This document shows, piece after piece, positions 1 to 8,394 of a stretch of 64,000 nt of DNA. Source of the stretch: Flavobacteriales bacterium UBA2306 (GTDB taxonomy: Bacteria; Bacteroidota; Bacteroidia; Flavobacteriales; Weeksellaceae); the NCBI GenBank assembly GCA_002345565.1, contig DDVS01000001.1, forward strand, positions 862,712 through 926,711. Direction: 5' to 3'. The position numbers were made by a program, and so were the translations under genes. Each line of letters starts with the position of its first letter. The stretch's first letter is position 1. The notes beneath the pieces are model-generated. The model worked only from the letters and a program-made list of their open reading frames with translations. It was not told the origin of the DNA and ran no database searches.

Positions 1-1641
1 ACTTCCAGTAAATCCACCAGCAACATCGGTTGACAAGATATCGCCAGACACTTTTCCGCCTAGATTTTTAAAGTTTTTTCCATCCAAAGAATAATTGAAC
101 TGATAATCATCTGACACGACAGAAACCTGAAGCTGAATATTTTTCGAAAGCGAAATTTTCTCACTTGCAATTACAGTTGAATTTCCTTTTTCTGTACGTT
201 CCAAAACAATGTAGAAATCTTTATCTTTCTTAGTAATTCCGAAAACATAATTGAAATTTTCACTTTGATAGCAAGTAATTCCGGCTAAATCTTTTTCAGA
301 TTTTGGTTTGAAATCTAAAGAAACCGTAGTTTCTGATGTGGCGTGCTGTTGTCTGTGAAACAATGCTGAAATTGGTGCTTTTGCTTTGATGCTTGTTGAA
401 AAAGGATTGATTTTAATTCCATTTTTCGTTGATGAAATGAAACTTTCGCGAGGTCCACGCATTGCAATCCATCGGTAATCCAATGGGGATTTTTTCAAAT
501 CATCATTGAAAGTGAAATTTCCATTCGGAAAAAACTCTTTTTCGTTAGTTTGATTTTTTACGCCGTTTGGTAGTTTCAATTTGGGTTTCATCGGCACCAA
601 ACCATTTTGAAAAACAGGATAAGTTCCGCTCCAATCAACAGGCAAAATAAAAGTTTCACGACCTGTCGTCACTCTATTTTTTTCGTTGGGACGAATGGCT
701 AAAAATACACCGTAATACTTTCCATCAGGCGTTTCTACCAAATCGGCGTGACCCGCCCAATCCACTTTGTCCTTTCTATCTTTTGGGAAATATCTCTGGG
801 TTAAAATCGGATTATTTCTAGCCGGAACAAATGGACCTTTTGGAGAATCTGACATAAAAATTACTTCGCTGTGATAGCCTCCAGTTCCGCCTTCTGCGCA
901 CATCAGAAAATATTTCCCGTCTTTTTTATACAAATGCGGACCTTCTATCCAAATCGGTTTTTGCTTGATGTCCACTCCTCCATTTACAATAATTTTATCT
1001 GAACCGGCAACAACTTGGTCTTTTTTCAAATCATATTCCCAGATTTTGATGACTCTGTGTCCGCTGTATTGCTCCGTTCCTTTTGGTGGCGCATCGTTGT
1101 GAACAATGTAGGCTTTTCCGTCATCATCAAAGAAAATAGCAGGATCAATTCCGTCAAAGTTTAGTTTTTGAACTTCGCTCCAGCCTTGTTTGGGGTCTTT
1201 CGTTTTCACGACCATATTTCCGATTCCGCTCGCAATCTGCGTGGTAATCATATAAAAAGTGTCGTTGAACTTATTATATTTAATGTCAGGCGCATAGATT
1301 CCTTCTGAAAATCCGGCTTTGTCAACTTTTAATTGTGAAGGTCTGTCGAGAACGTGACCAATCTGTTTCCAATTGACCAAATCATTAGAATGAAAAATAG
1401 GAATGCCGGGAAACATGGCAAAGGAAGAATTCACCAGATAATAATCGTTTCCTTTTCTCGTTATACTCGGATCCGGATAACAGCCTTGAAGAATCGGAGA
1501 ATAGAATTCGTCTTCTTTCAGAGGATTGTCTGAGTAGATTTTGTCGTTTCCTTTGTAAGAAAAATCAGAAAAAACCTGAGCAGAAAGAGAAATATTGATA
1601 AACAGAAACGAAATTGCAGTTTTGAAAATTTTATTAAACAT
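1..1641 (-). CDS. GH43 family glycosidase (beta-xylosidase/arabinofuranosidase type), C-terminus cut by window edge
   Basis: Reading leftwards from the ATG at 1641, a single frame stays open to position 1, so the C-terminus lies outside the window. The protein starts with a signal peptide ending ...INISLSAQ. It then shows the GH43 five-bladed propeller pattern: QGCYPDPSITRKGNDYYLV with the catalytic base Asp near residue 57, FDGIDPAIFFDDDGKAYIV (the second conserved Asp), and WIEGPHLYKKDGKYF with the acid Glu. The later part looks like the beta-sandwich C-terminal domain of xylosidase-type GH43 enzymes. It is the last visible gene of the xylan operon, 24 bp after the SDR gene. Expected substrates are xylo- or arabinoxylo-oligosaccharides; the exact specificity cannot be read from sequence. 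Confidence 0.9.
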   Translation of the reverse strand, partial: MFNKIFKTAISFLFINISLSAQVFSDFSYKGNDKIYSDNPLKEDEFYSPILQGCYPDPSITRKGNDYYLVNSSFAMFPGIPIFHSNDLVNWKQIGHVLDRPSQLKVDKAGFSEGIYAPDIKYNKFNDTFYMITTQIASGIGNMVVKTKDPKQGWSEVQKLNFDGIDPAIFFDDDGKAYIVHNDAPPKGTEQYSGHRVIKIWEYDLKKDQVVAGSDKIIVNGGVDIKQKPIWIEGPHLYKKDGKYFLMCAEGGTGGYHSEVIFMSDSPKGPFVPARNNPILTQRYFPKDRKDKVDWAGHADLVETPDGKYYGVFLAIRPNEKNRVTTGRETFILPVDWSGTYPVFQNGLVPMKPKLKLPNGVKNQTNEKEFFPNGNFTFNDDLKKSPLDYRWIAMRGPRESFISSTKNGIKINPFSTSIKAKAPISALFHRQQHATSETTVSLDFKPKSEKDLAGITCYQSENFNYVFGITKKDKDFYIVLERTEKGNSTVIASEKISLSKNIQLQVSVVSDDYQFNYSLDGKNFKNLGGKVSGDILSTDVAGGFTGS

Positions 1642-1665
1642 AAAATTTTTCTTTTTAAATTGATT

Positions 1666-2481
1666 TTAAACGCCGCTGAATGCACTGAAACCGCCGTCAA
1701 TAGGAATTAAAGCGCCTGTAATAAAACTTGCTGCTTCGGAACAAAGAAACTGCACAGTGCCATTCAATTCTTCTGCTTCACCAAAACGTTGCATTGGTGT
1801 TTTAGCGATGATTTTTTTGCTTCTGTCCGTAAGAGAACCATCCGGATTTAGTAAAATCGCCCGGTTTTGATCGCCTATAAAAAATCCCGGAGCAATAGCA
1901 TTAACACGGATTTTGTCTCCAAATTTTAAAGCTAAATCTGTAGCCAGCCATTGTGTAAAATTGGTAATTGCTGACTTGGCTGCGGAATAACCTGCAACTC
2001 TTGTAATCGCAGAATAGACCGTCATTGAAGAAATATTAACGATGCTTCCGCTCCCGTTTTCCACCATGGCCTTCCCGAAAACATAGCTTGGATAAACGGT
2101 TCCGTTGATATTGAGATTCGTCACCTCATCCCAGGCTTCCATTTTCATATCGAGGAAAGATTGGTCAGGAGACAAAGTTGCAGCAGGAATATTTCCGCCG
2201 GCAATGTTGAGTAAAATATCGATTTTACCGTATTTTTCTAGGATTTTTTTGGAGGCAGCTTCCAGACTTTCGACATTCATTACGTTAGCTTCCACTGCGA
2301 AAGCATCACCGCCTGATTTTGTGAGTTCTGCAACTCTTGCGTCCAAAGTTTCCTGATTTCTACCTAACGCCACAACTTTTGCACCAGCTTTTATAAAACT
2401 TTTTGCCAAACTTCCACCAAGAACACCGGATGCACCAGTTATAACAGCAACTTTATCTTTTATACTGAATTGATCTTTCAT
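1666..2481 (-). CDS. SDR family oxidoreductase, probable D-mannonate/fructuronate oxidoreductase
   Basis: A 271-residue classical short-chain dehydrogenase: TGASGVLGGSLAKS is the Rossmann dinucleotide loop, NIAGG the central strand motif, VNISSMTVYS the active-site Ser region and YSAAK the catalytic Tyr/Lys. The ending SFITGALIPIDGGFSAFSGV is typical of SDRs of this length. It lies 15 bp downstream of mannonate dehydratase. The family match gives only an NAD(P)-dependent oxidoreductase. The substrate (fructuronate to mannonate, the step before UxuA) is inferred from that pairing, because no UxuB of the long polyol dehydrogenase type is present in the window. Confidence 0.85.
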   Translation of the reverse strand: MKDQFSIKDKVAVITGASGVLGGSLAKSFIKAGAKVVALGRNQETLDARVAELTKSGGDAFAVEANVMNVESLEAASKKILEKYGKIDILLNIAGGNIPAATLSPDQSFLDMKMEAWDEVTNLNINGTVYPSYVFGKAMVENGSGSIVNISSMTVYSAITRVAGYSAAKSAITNFTQWLATDLALKFGDKIRVNAIAPGFFIGDQNRAILLNPDGSLTDRSKKIIAKTPMQRFGEAEELNGTVQFLCSEAASFITGALIPIDGGFSAFSGV

Positions 2482-2496
2482 TTTTTTTATAATTGA

Positions 2497-3681
2497 TTAA
2501 GATTTATTTTGATTTGAAAATTCGTTGTTAACAGCGGCGATTACGCCATCCAACTGACCAAGCGCTAGCATTCTTCCCAAGAAACCATAGCCCGGATTAT
2601 AGCCTTTGTCCTCTTCTTCGGAAAGCAATCTTCCGTGATCCGGACGCATTGGCAAAGTGGGATTTTCTTTCTCAAAAATTCTTATAACTTCTACTAATTT
2701 TCCGCGACCTTTAAGGTGATCTGCCTCAATAAAATCGCCATTTTCAAAAACTTCTGTGCTTCTTAGATGTACAAATTTGGTTCGTGAGACAAATTTTTGA
2801 GCCAATTTCGGAACGTCATTTTCGGGATTTGCACTAAGAGAACCGGTGCAGAAAGTGATTCCGTTATGTGGATTGTTGACAGAATTTAAAATCCAGTGAA
2901 TATCTTCTTCGTTGGTAACGATTCTTGGTAATCCTAGCAATGCAAAAGGAGGATCGTCCGGATGAACACACATTTGGATTCCGTATTTTTCGCAAACGGG
3001 CATTATTTTTTCGAGGAAATATTTCATATTCTCACGAAGCTGATTTTTATCGATTCCGTCATAAAGTGATAATAAATTCTTGAATTTTTCTACAGGATTC
3101 AGATCGCCTTCTTTGATATTTCCATTGACGAAACCCTGCGTTTTTACAATCACAGAATCGATAAGATAGTCGTTATCCGATTGTGTCATTGTTTGTTTTA
3201 GTGTTTCTACTTTGGATAAAGTCTCGGAAGTATAATCTTGTTCTGCGCCTTGTCTTTTAAGAATATGAATTTCGAAATAAGCGAATTTGGCTTTATCAAA
3301 AAATAAGGAAGAGGAGCCGTCTTTCCAAGGATGAAAAAGGTCTGTTCTTGCCCAATCTAAAACGGGCATAAAGTTGTAACAAACGGTCGTAACACCAGCT
3401 TGGCCTAGATTTTCAAGACTTCGAATGTAATTTTCAATAAGTTGGTCTCTGTTTTCGCCAGCATATTTTATAGCTTCGCTTACGGGGAGACTTTCTACGA
3501 CAGACCATTTTAATCCGAAACGTTCTATGTGATTTTTATACTCTTTAATAGCTTCTAAAGGCCAAACTTCTCCATTGGGAATATCGTGAAGAGCGGAAAC
3601 AATACCTTCCACACCAATTTGCCGAAGCGTTTCCAATTTAATCTGATCTTTTTTGCCGAACCAGCGCCATGTTTTTTCCAT
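2497..3681 (-). CDS. uxuA: D-mannonate dehydratase
   Basis: A 394-residue UxuA. The N-terminus MEKTWRWFGKKDQIKLETLR, the HDIPNGEVWP segment and the metal-site stretch CVHPDDPPFALLGLPRIV are diagnostic, followed by the ENDVPKLA and HLRSTE segments. The enzyme dehydrates D-mannonate to 2-keto-3-deoxygluconate in the cytoplasm, on the route by which glucuronate side chains of glucuronoxylan enter central metabolism. Length is normal for the family. It sits between the CBM/T9SS gene and the SDR; a strong hairpin at 3711-3738 upstream may partly separate its transcription from the surface-protein genes. Confidence 0.95.
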   Translation of the reverse strand: MEKTWRWFGKKDQIKLETLRQIGVEGIVSALHDIPNGEVWPLEAIKEYKNHIERFGLKWSVVESLPVSEAIKYAGENRDQLIENYIRSLENLGQAGVTTVCYNFMPVLDWARTDLFHPWKDGSSSLFFDKAKFAYFEIHILKRQGAEQDYTSETLSKVETLKQTMTQSDNDYLIDSVIVKTQGFVNGNIKEGDLNPVEKFKNLLSLYDGIDKNQLRENMKYFLEKIMPVCEKYGIQMCVHPDDPPFALLGLPRIVTNEEDIHWILNSVNNPHNGITFCTGSLSANPENDVPKLAQKFVSRTKFVHLRSTEVFENGDFIEADHLKGRGKLVEVIRIFEKENPTLPMRPDHGRLLSEEEDKGYNPGYGFLGRMLALGQLDGVIAAVNNEFSNQNKS

Positions 3682-3710
3682 TTGTAATTTGTTTTTTATA
3701 ATTAGTTTAA

Positions 3711-3738
3711 AAGTAGGTATAATTGCTTATACCTACTT
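3711..3738 (-). terminator. Hairpin between the CBM/T9SS gene and uxuA
   Basis: Two perfect 12-base arms (AAGTAGGTATAA and its complement) flank a TTGC loop. On the minus strand it follows the stop of the T9SS-secreted protein and is followed by TTTTAAAC, so it reads as a weak intrinsic terminator or processing/attenuation point inside the operon. It would lower uxuA expression relative to the surface genes upstream. Confidence 0.6.
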
Positions 3739-3764
3739 TCTTAATTAAATGATATGAAAAAAAA

Positions 3765-4541
3765 TTACTCTTTAATAAATTTTGTAGAACTTCCAGAATC
3801 TGTTTTCAAAATGTAAGTTCCTTTTGTTAATTTTGATACATTGATGCTTTTAGAAACCGGCGTATTCATTACATTTTTGCCCGATATATCAAAAACACTA
3901 ATGGTTTTGGCATCCGATAAAGAGGCAGAATCAAGATTGATGATTTCTTTTGCAGGGTTTGGATAGATTGATAATTGTTTTTTGTTATTAACATCAACCA
4001 CATTCATCCCAGCTGTTGTATATAAAGCGACATCATCTATGTAATATGTCCCTACAGTTGCCAAACCGATATCAATAGAAGGTCTGTAGGTAGTCCCATT
4101 TCCGTTGAAAGTAAATGAATAAAGTTTCCAATCTCCTTGGGTAATTGTAACATCAGCAGAATAAGGAGCAGAGCCCACATTGGATACACGTACTACACCT
4201 CCTCCATTACTGGTTTTCATCCAGAATTGTAGAGTATAAGATGTTCCGCTGGCAACGGTGGGATAAGTAGCGGCACTATTTGCAGAGCTCACTATCTGAA
4301 TATGATATTGCTGTGTAGCGGCAGTTGTTACATTGAGCTGGTATGCTGCAGCACCGGAATGCTTCTCGGCAGTTTGCCAAACAAAATTGGCATAGCTGGA
4401 GCCGTTCATGTACCACCAATAAGCATTGGTAGCAGTACCATTGTCAAAACTATAGTTACCCTCTGCAGGTAATAAACTAGTCTGCGCATTGGCAGAAATA
4501 AGGCCTAATAAAACGATAGGCAATAATAAAAGTTTTTTCAT
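3765..4541 (-). CDS. T9SS-secreted carbohydrate-binding protein without catalytic domain
   Basis: A 258-residue protein with three parts: a signal peptide (MKKLLLLPIVLLGLISANAQ), one beta-sandwich domain of about 150 residues resembling CBM4/9/22-type modules (SYTLQFWMKTSNGGGVVRVS, YYIDDVALYT), and a type A type IX sorting domain (KKQLSIYPNPAKEIINLDS ... KGTYILKTDSGSSTKFIKE). No hydrolase motif is visible. It is therefore exported by T9SS to the surface or medium, where it probably binds xylan. It lies 32 bp downstream of the GH10 gene, consistent with helping that enzyme. The CBM family assignment is by overall pattern and is moderate. Confidence 0.8.
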   Translation of the reverse strand: MKKLLLLPIVLLGLISANAQTSLLPAEGNYSFDNGTATNAYWWYMNGSSYANFVWQTAEKHSGAAAYQLNVTTAATQQYHIQIVSSANSAATYPTVASGTSYTLQFWMKTSNGGGVVRVSNVGSAPYSADVTITQGDWKLYSFTFNGNGTTYRPSIDIGLATVGTYYIDDVALYTTAGMNVVDVNNKKQLSIYPNPAKEIINLDSASLSDAKTISVFDISGKNVMNTPVSKSINVSKLTKGTYILKTDSGSSTKFIKE

Positions 4542-4573
4542 GTTTTTTTATTTTTTAATTATACAAAAGTGTG

Positions 4574-5674
4574 TTATTTAAGTGCTTCTATAACGCCTTG
4601 GTGTGCGATTTTGTACTCGTAATTGTCACCGAACAGTAATGGATAATCATTAAAGTTATTTCCATTGACTTTCAGCCAGCTGTCAACATCTCTCATTCCC
4701 CAAACTGTAATTCCAAATCTTTGCGCTGAAGGGACTTTTGTTTTATAAATCCCGAATACTTCTTTGTATTTGTTTTTCTGAGTGAGCGCTGTAGCATAAT
4801 CGTAGCTGGAAACAGATCCATTTGGATTAACAATCACATCCAGCTCAGAAAAGTGAATCAGCTTTCCGGTAGCAACAACATTATCCATAATTGTATTAAG
4901 AACCGTTGCCGACGGCGTTGTAATAGAAATGTGCATTTGCAAACCTATCCCATCTATCAAAGTTGAATTGGCATTTGCCAGAGCTATTGCAGCATTTGCT
5001 TTCGTGATATTACTTTCCAGGTTATAATCATTGTAAAATAATTTCGCTGTTGGATCTGCAGCTCTCGCCCATTGGAAAACTTTTGTAATATAGTTGCTTC
5101 CCAGTTTTTGAGAAAAAATGGTACTTCTAAGAGAGCCGTCCTCGTTTAAAGCTTCGTTAACAACATCCCAAGAAGCCACTTTTCCTTTATAATGAGTTAC
5201 AACTTCTGTGACATAACTTTTTATCGCAGCTTCAAACTCGGCATTGGTTCCGGAAAAATTGGTTACCCAGGTCGGAACTTGCTGATGCCAAATTAACGTA
5301 TGCCCATGAAGCCTCATATTATTGGTTTTTGCAAAATTGACAATAGCATCTCCTGGAGCCCAATTGTAAGTGCCTTGAGCTGGACTATGGGTAGAAAATT
5401 TCATCTCATTACCCGCGGTTACACTATTAAATTCTTTGGATGCGATAGCGGTAAAATTGGCACTACCAGCTTGATTCTGAGACATTGCAACGCCAATAGG
5501 AAAAGTAGCAGTGCCTTTAAGCGTGCTTGTAGGTGTGTAATAAACAGAAGCACTAGATCCGCCGGAGTTATCTCCTAATTGATTTCCGGTTCCGAGTTTC
5601 ACTGTAATATCATCGTCGTCATTACAACTTAAAATAAAAAGTGAAGATATAATGGTTAATACTAACTTTCTCAT
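4574..5674 (-). CDS. GH10 endo-1,4-beta-xylanase lipoprotein
   Basis: A 366-residue GH10 enzyme. It has a lipoprotein signal with Cys17 (ILSCNDDDD), a Ser/Gly-rich linker, then one GH10 domain: HGHTLIWHQQVPTW, WDVVNEAL with acid/base Glu164, and HFSELDVIV with nucleophile Glu267. It cuts the xylan main chain. The acidic residues after the lipid-anchor Cys resemble the surface-export signal of Bacteroidota lipoproteins, so an outward-facing location is likely. Its start overlaps the end of the glycan-binding protein gene by 4 bp (ATGA), showing tight co-translation. Confidence 0.95.
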   Translation of the reverse strand: MRKLVLTIISSLFILSCNDDDDITVKLGTGNQLGDNSGGSSASVYYTPTSTLKGTATFPIGVAMSQNQAGSANFTAIASKEFNSVTAGNEMKFSTHSPAQGTYNWAPGDAIVNFAKTNNMRLHGHTLIWHQQVPTWVTNFSGTNAEFEAAIKSYVTEVVTHYKGKVASWDVVNEALNEDGSLRSTIFSQKLGSNYITKVFQWARAADPTAKLFYNDYNLESNITKANAAIALANANSTLIDGIGLQMHISITTPSATVLNTIMDNVVATGKLIHFSELDVIVNPNGSVSSYDYATALTQKNKYKEVFGIYKTKVPSAQRFGITVWGMRDVDSWLKVNGNNFNDYPLLFGDNYEYKIAHQGVIEALK

Positions 5675-6783
5675 AATTGGATAAATCTTAAATTATCAAT
5701 ATTTATTTGTGCTCCAGATACCGCAGCTGTTTGAATTTTAATCTGATTCAACAATGCCGGGTTTGGCGTTTGTGCTGCTGTTACGGTTGATGGATCTCCG
5801 CTATACTGCCATCCAATATCTGCATTTAATCTAATGATTACGGTTTTCCATCCGGAAGTTGCAGTAACATTATAGCTATAGAAATTTCCGTTGGATTGGC
5901 TGAATCTTAGATAGGTCCCGATTGGAGAATTATTGGTATTGATGTCTGCCACAAATAATACTTGTGAAGCTGATCCTTTTAGTCCAAAAGTACTGGCAAG
6001 AGCCGCTGTTTCGTTTCCTGTACCCCAAGATGTGCCATTGGAAGTCAATTTATAATAATTTCCAGATATTGCAGCTGGCGAAGGCCCTGTAACAATACCT
6101 GTTTGATCATTTACATAAGCGTTATAAGCTCCTGTCCATGTTAGCCCAGAGAATTTATTGCCATCCCAATTATCTACCATAATCTCTGTCCCAATGAAAA
6201 ACAAAGAAGGGCTAGTTGCCAATCCTTTATCCGTTAACACTGTGATATAACCATAGCCATTCGCAACTCCCGAAGGCACATTGAACTTTATGGTAGATTG
6301 ATCCGCTGCGACAGTATATGACCCTGTAGGAATTTCTACATTACCAAGCATCACTTTCTTAACCCCAACAAAAGCACTTCCTTTTACCGTTATGGCAGTA
6401 CCTACAGGTGCAGAACCCGGGCTTACACTAGAAATAATCGGAGCCCCCGGAATTACGTAATAATCGGAAAACACGTGTCTTTTCCCATCTCTCATGACTA
6501 AAACAATATCTTTGTAACCTGCCAACGCATTGGTTGGTAAATTAAAATCCAAAGCTGTTTCTGTTTGAGAAAACGGTAATGCGATGTAGGGATCAGATTC
6601 CATTAAAATGTGCAAAACATTATTCATTCCCTGTCCTTTGATGCTGATATGATCTCCAGCAAGAGCCTGACCTGGAGTTATAGATTCTACAGTAACTACA
6701 GAATCATTATTATCATCACGGTTACAACTGTTAAAAAGTGTAATAACCGTGAAAATCATTAAAAACTTAAATATAAATTTCAT
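5671..6783 (-). CDS. TIG/IPT-domain surface glycan-binding lipoprotein
   Basis: A 370-residue lipoprotein (signal with Cys20, FNSCNRDDNND) with two successive IPT/TIG immunoglobulin-like repeats (VESITPGQALAGDHISIKG and ISSVSPGSAPVGTAITVKG) and a C-terminal beta-sandwich of about 180 residues ending INIDNLRFIQL. This architecture and its place directly after SusD match the surface glycan-binding proteins of Bacteroidota polysaccharide loci, which hold polymer at the cell surface. Gene order (SusC, SusD, this protein, GH10) supports xylan as ligand. No catalytic residues are seen. Confidence 0.85.
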   Translation of the reverse strand: MKFIFKFLMIFTVITLFNSCNRDDNNDSVVTVESITPGQALAGDHISIKGQGMNNVLHILMESDPYIALPFSQTETALDFNLPTNALAGYKDIVLVMRDGKRHVFSDYYVIPGAPIISSVSPGSAPVGTAITVKGSAFVGVKKVMLGNVEIPTGSYTVAADQSTIKFNVPSGVANGYGYITVLTDKGLATSPSLFFIGTEIMVDNWDGNKFSGLTWTGAYNAYVNDQTGIVTGPSPAAISGNYYKLTSNGTSWGTGNETAALASTFGLKGSASQVLFVADINTNNSPIGTYLRFSQSNGNFYSYNVTATSGWKTVIIRLNADIGWQYSGDPSTVTAAQTPNPALLNQIKIQTAAVSGAQINIDNLRFIQL

Positions 6784-6797
6784 AAGAGTAGTATTTA

Positions 6798-8384
6798 TTA
6801 ATTATATCCGTCATTTTGAGGAAACTTAGTTTGCTGAACAAAAGATCTAGGAATAGGCCATCTAACGTGGAATGCCTGAATGTTGGGTCCTGCGGTAGGA
6901 TTATAAAGTTTAACTCTGCTTACCAAAAGATTAAGTCTTTTTAGCATTTCCCATCTTTTTCCTTCTTGTCCAAGCTCGCGCGCTTGTTCTTCCAAAAGAA
7001 TATCTTCATTAATGAAAGTGAAATTATGGGTAGAATTTCCATAAGCTCTTTCTCTCAATTTATTGATGTATTGTAAAGCCATAGCAGGATTATTACTTCT
7101 CATATAACCCTCTGCCGCCACTAAATAAGTTTCTCCCAAACGGAACTCCACCACTTCTTTGAAACCATAAGCATCACCTATAGTTCTGCCAAGCGTGCTT
7201 CCTTCTGCATATTTCCAGGATGTTGGCGTAATGGCATCAATCCCATAACCTGATGCTGAGCCCACATTGGCTGCTGTTACTGGATCTCCAATACTTACGC
7301 CTGCCGGCAATGCTTCTGGAGCATCGGATGTTCCGCCGTCGAAATACCAGGTGGTTCTGTGCCAAGCTGCTAATCTACCGTCTGTAGATTGGAACAAAGA
7401 AAAATAATAAGAATTAGGATGCAATCTTGCCCAAGGTCTGCCACCTTGTTCAAATGTTCTTCCAACGCCCTGAACTCTGTCATACAAAGGGATGTATTGC
7501 TGAGCTGTTCTGGATGCAGTAGGTTCTCCACTTACACCTGGTTCTGCTTTTGTAAATTGCCAAGCTAGTAGAATCTCTTTATTACCTTGATTTTTTTCAC
7601 TAAACACTTGGTTAAGTGCTACTAAATTATGATTACCAGAATTGATAACTTCTGCTGCCGCTGTAGCAGCTTCTGCATATTTACCCATCCATAGATAAGT
7701 TTTTGCCAATAAATGCCCCGCTGTATCTTTTGTCAATTTACCATTGGCAGATGCTGTTGCAGGCAATAGAGATTTAGCTTTAACCAAGTCACTTTCTATC
7801 AATGCCCAAATTGCAGCTTTGTCGCCGGGTGTAACAGTAAAGTCTGGTGCTGTAGGATCAGGTGGCGTATTGACCAAAGGAATATTATCATACTGAACGA
7901 TTAAATTGTAATGAAAATATGCCCTAAAGAAATAAGCCTCACCTTTTACAACATTAATCCTTGCAACCTGAGAAGCATTATTTGGATTATATCCACTTGA
8001 TGAATCAATGTTAGCTAAAATGGTATTCACTAAATTTAAACCGCCGAGATAGGAATTCCAAAGGTTGGACGTTGTTGACATATCTGGATTGAAGGCGCCA
8101 TTTAATCTTGCCTGTGCCGAGACTGCAGCATCATCATTTACTAATATACCGGCTTTTATAAGGTCATCATTAGCATTTTTATACATACAATCTGCATTGG
8201 ACTGGTAAGGATCTCGACCCGCTCTGTAGGCACCAATAATACTTTGTTCGTAACCTTCTAATGTTCCCAAAGCAACTTCTTTGGTTACTTCTCCATTAGC
8301 TTCTAAGTCAACCAAATCATTACAATTGGTAAGTAGTAAAAGTGGAAGACTCGCTATTAATATACTTTGTTTTAAAAATTTCAT
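6798..8384 (-). CDS. SusD/RagB family outer-membrane lipoprotein
   Basis: A 528-residue SusD homologue with lipobox LTNC (Cys21), the TPR-rich N-terminal half (ARINVVKGEAYFFRAYFHYN) and the C-terminal signature YGFKEVVEFRLGETYLVAAE followed by INKLRERA. It acts as the lid of the SusC channel and binds xylo-oligosaccharides. Ten bp separate it from the SusC stop, so the two are co-translated partners. Length is normal. Confidence 0.95.
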   Translation of the reverse strand: MKFLKQSILIASLPLLLLTNCNDLVDLEANGEVTKEVALGTLEGYEQSIIGAYRAGRDPYQSNADCMYKNANDDLIKAGILVNDDAAVSAQARLNGAFNPDMSTTSNLWNSYLGGLNLVNTILANIDSSSGYNPNNASQVARINVVKGEAYFFRAYFHYNLIVQYDNIPLVNTPPDPTAPDFTVTPGDKAAIWALIESDLVKAKSLLPATASANGKLTKDTAGHLLAKTYLWMGKYAEAATAAAEVINSGNHNLVALNQVFSEKNQGNKEILLAWQFTKAEPGVSGEPTASRTAQQYIPLYDRVQGVGRTFEQGGRPWARLHPNSYYFSLFQSTDGRLAAWHRTTWYFDGGTSDAPEALPAGVSIGDPVTAANVGSASGYGIDAITPTSWKYAEGSTLGRTIGDAYGFKEVVEFRLGETYLVAAEGYMRSNNPAMALQYINKLRERAYGNSTHNFTFINEDILLEEQARELGQEGKRWEMLKRLNLLVSRVKLYNPTAGPNIQAFHVRWPIPRSFVQQTKFPQNDGYN

Positions 8385-8394
8385 GATCTGATTT

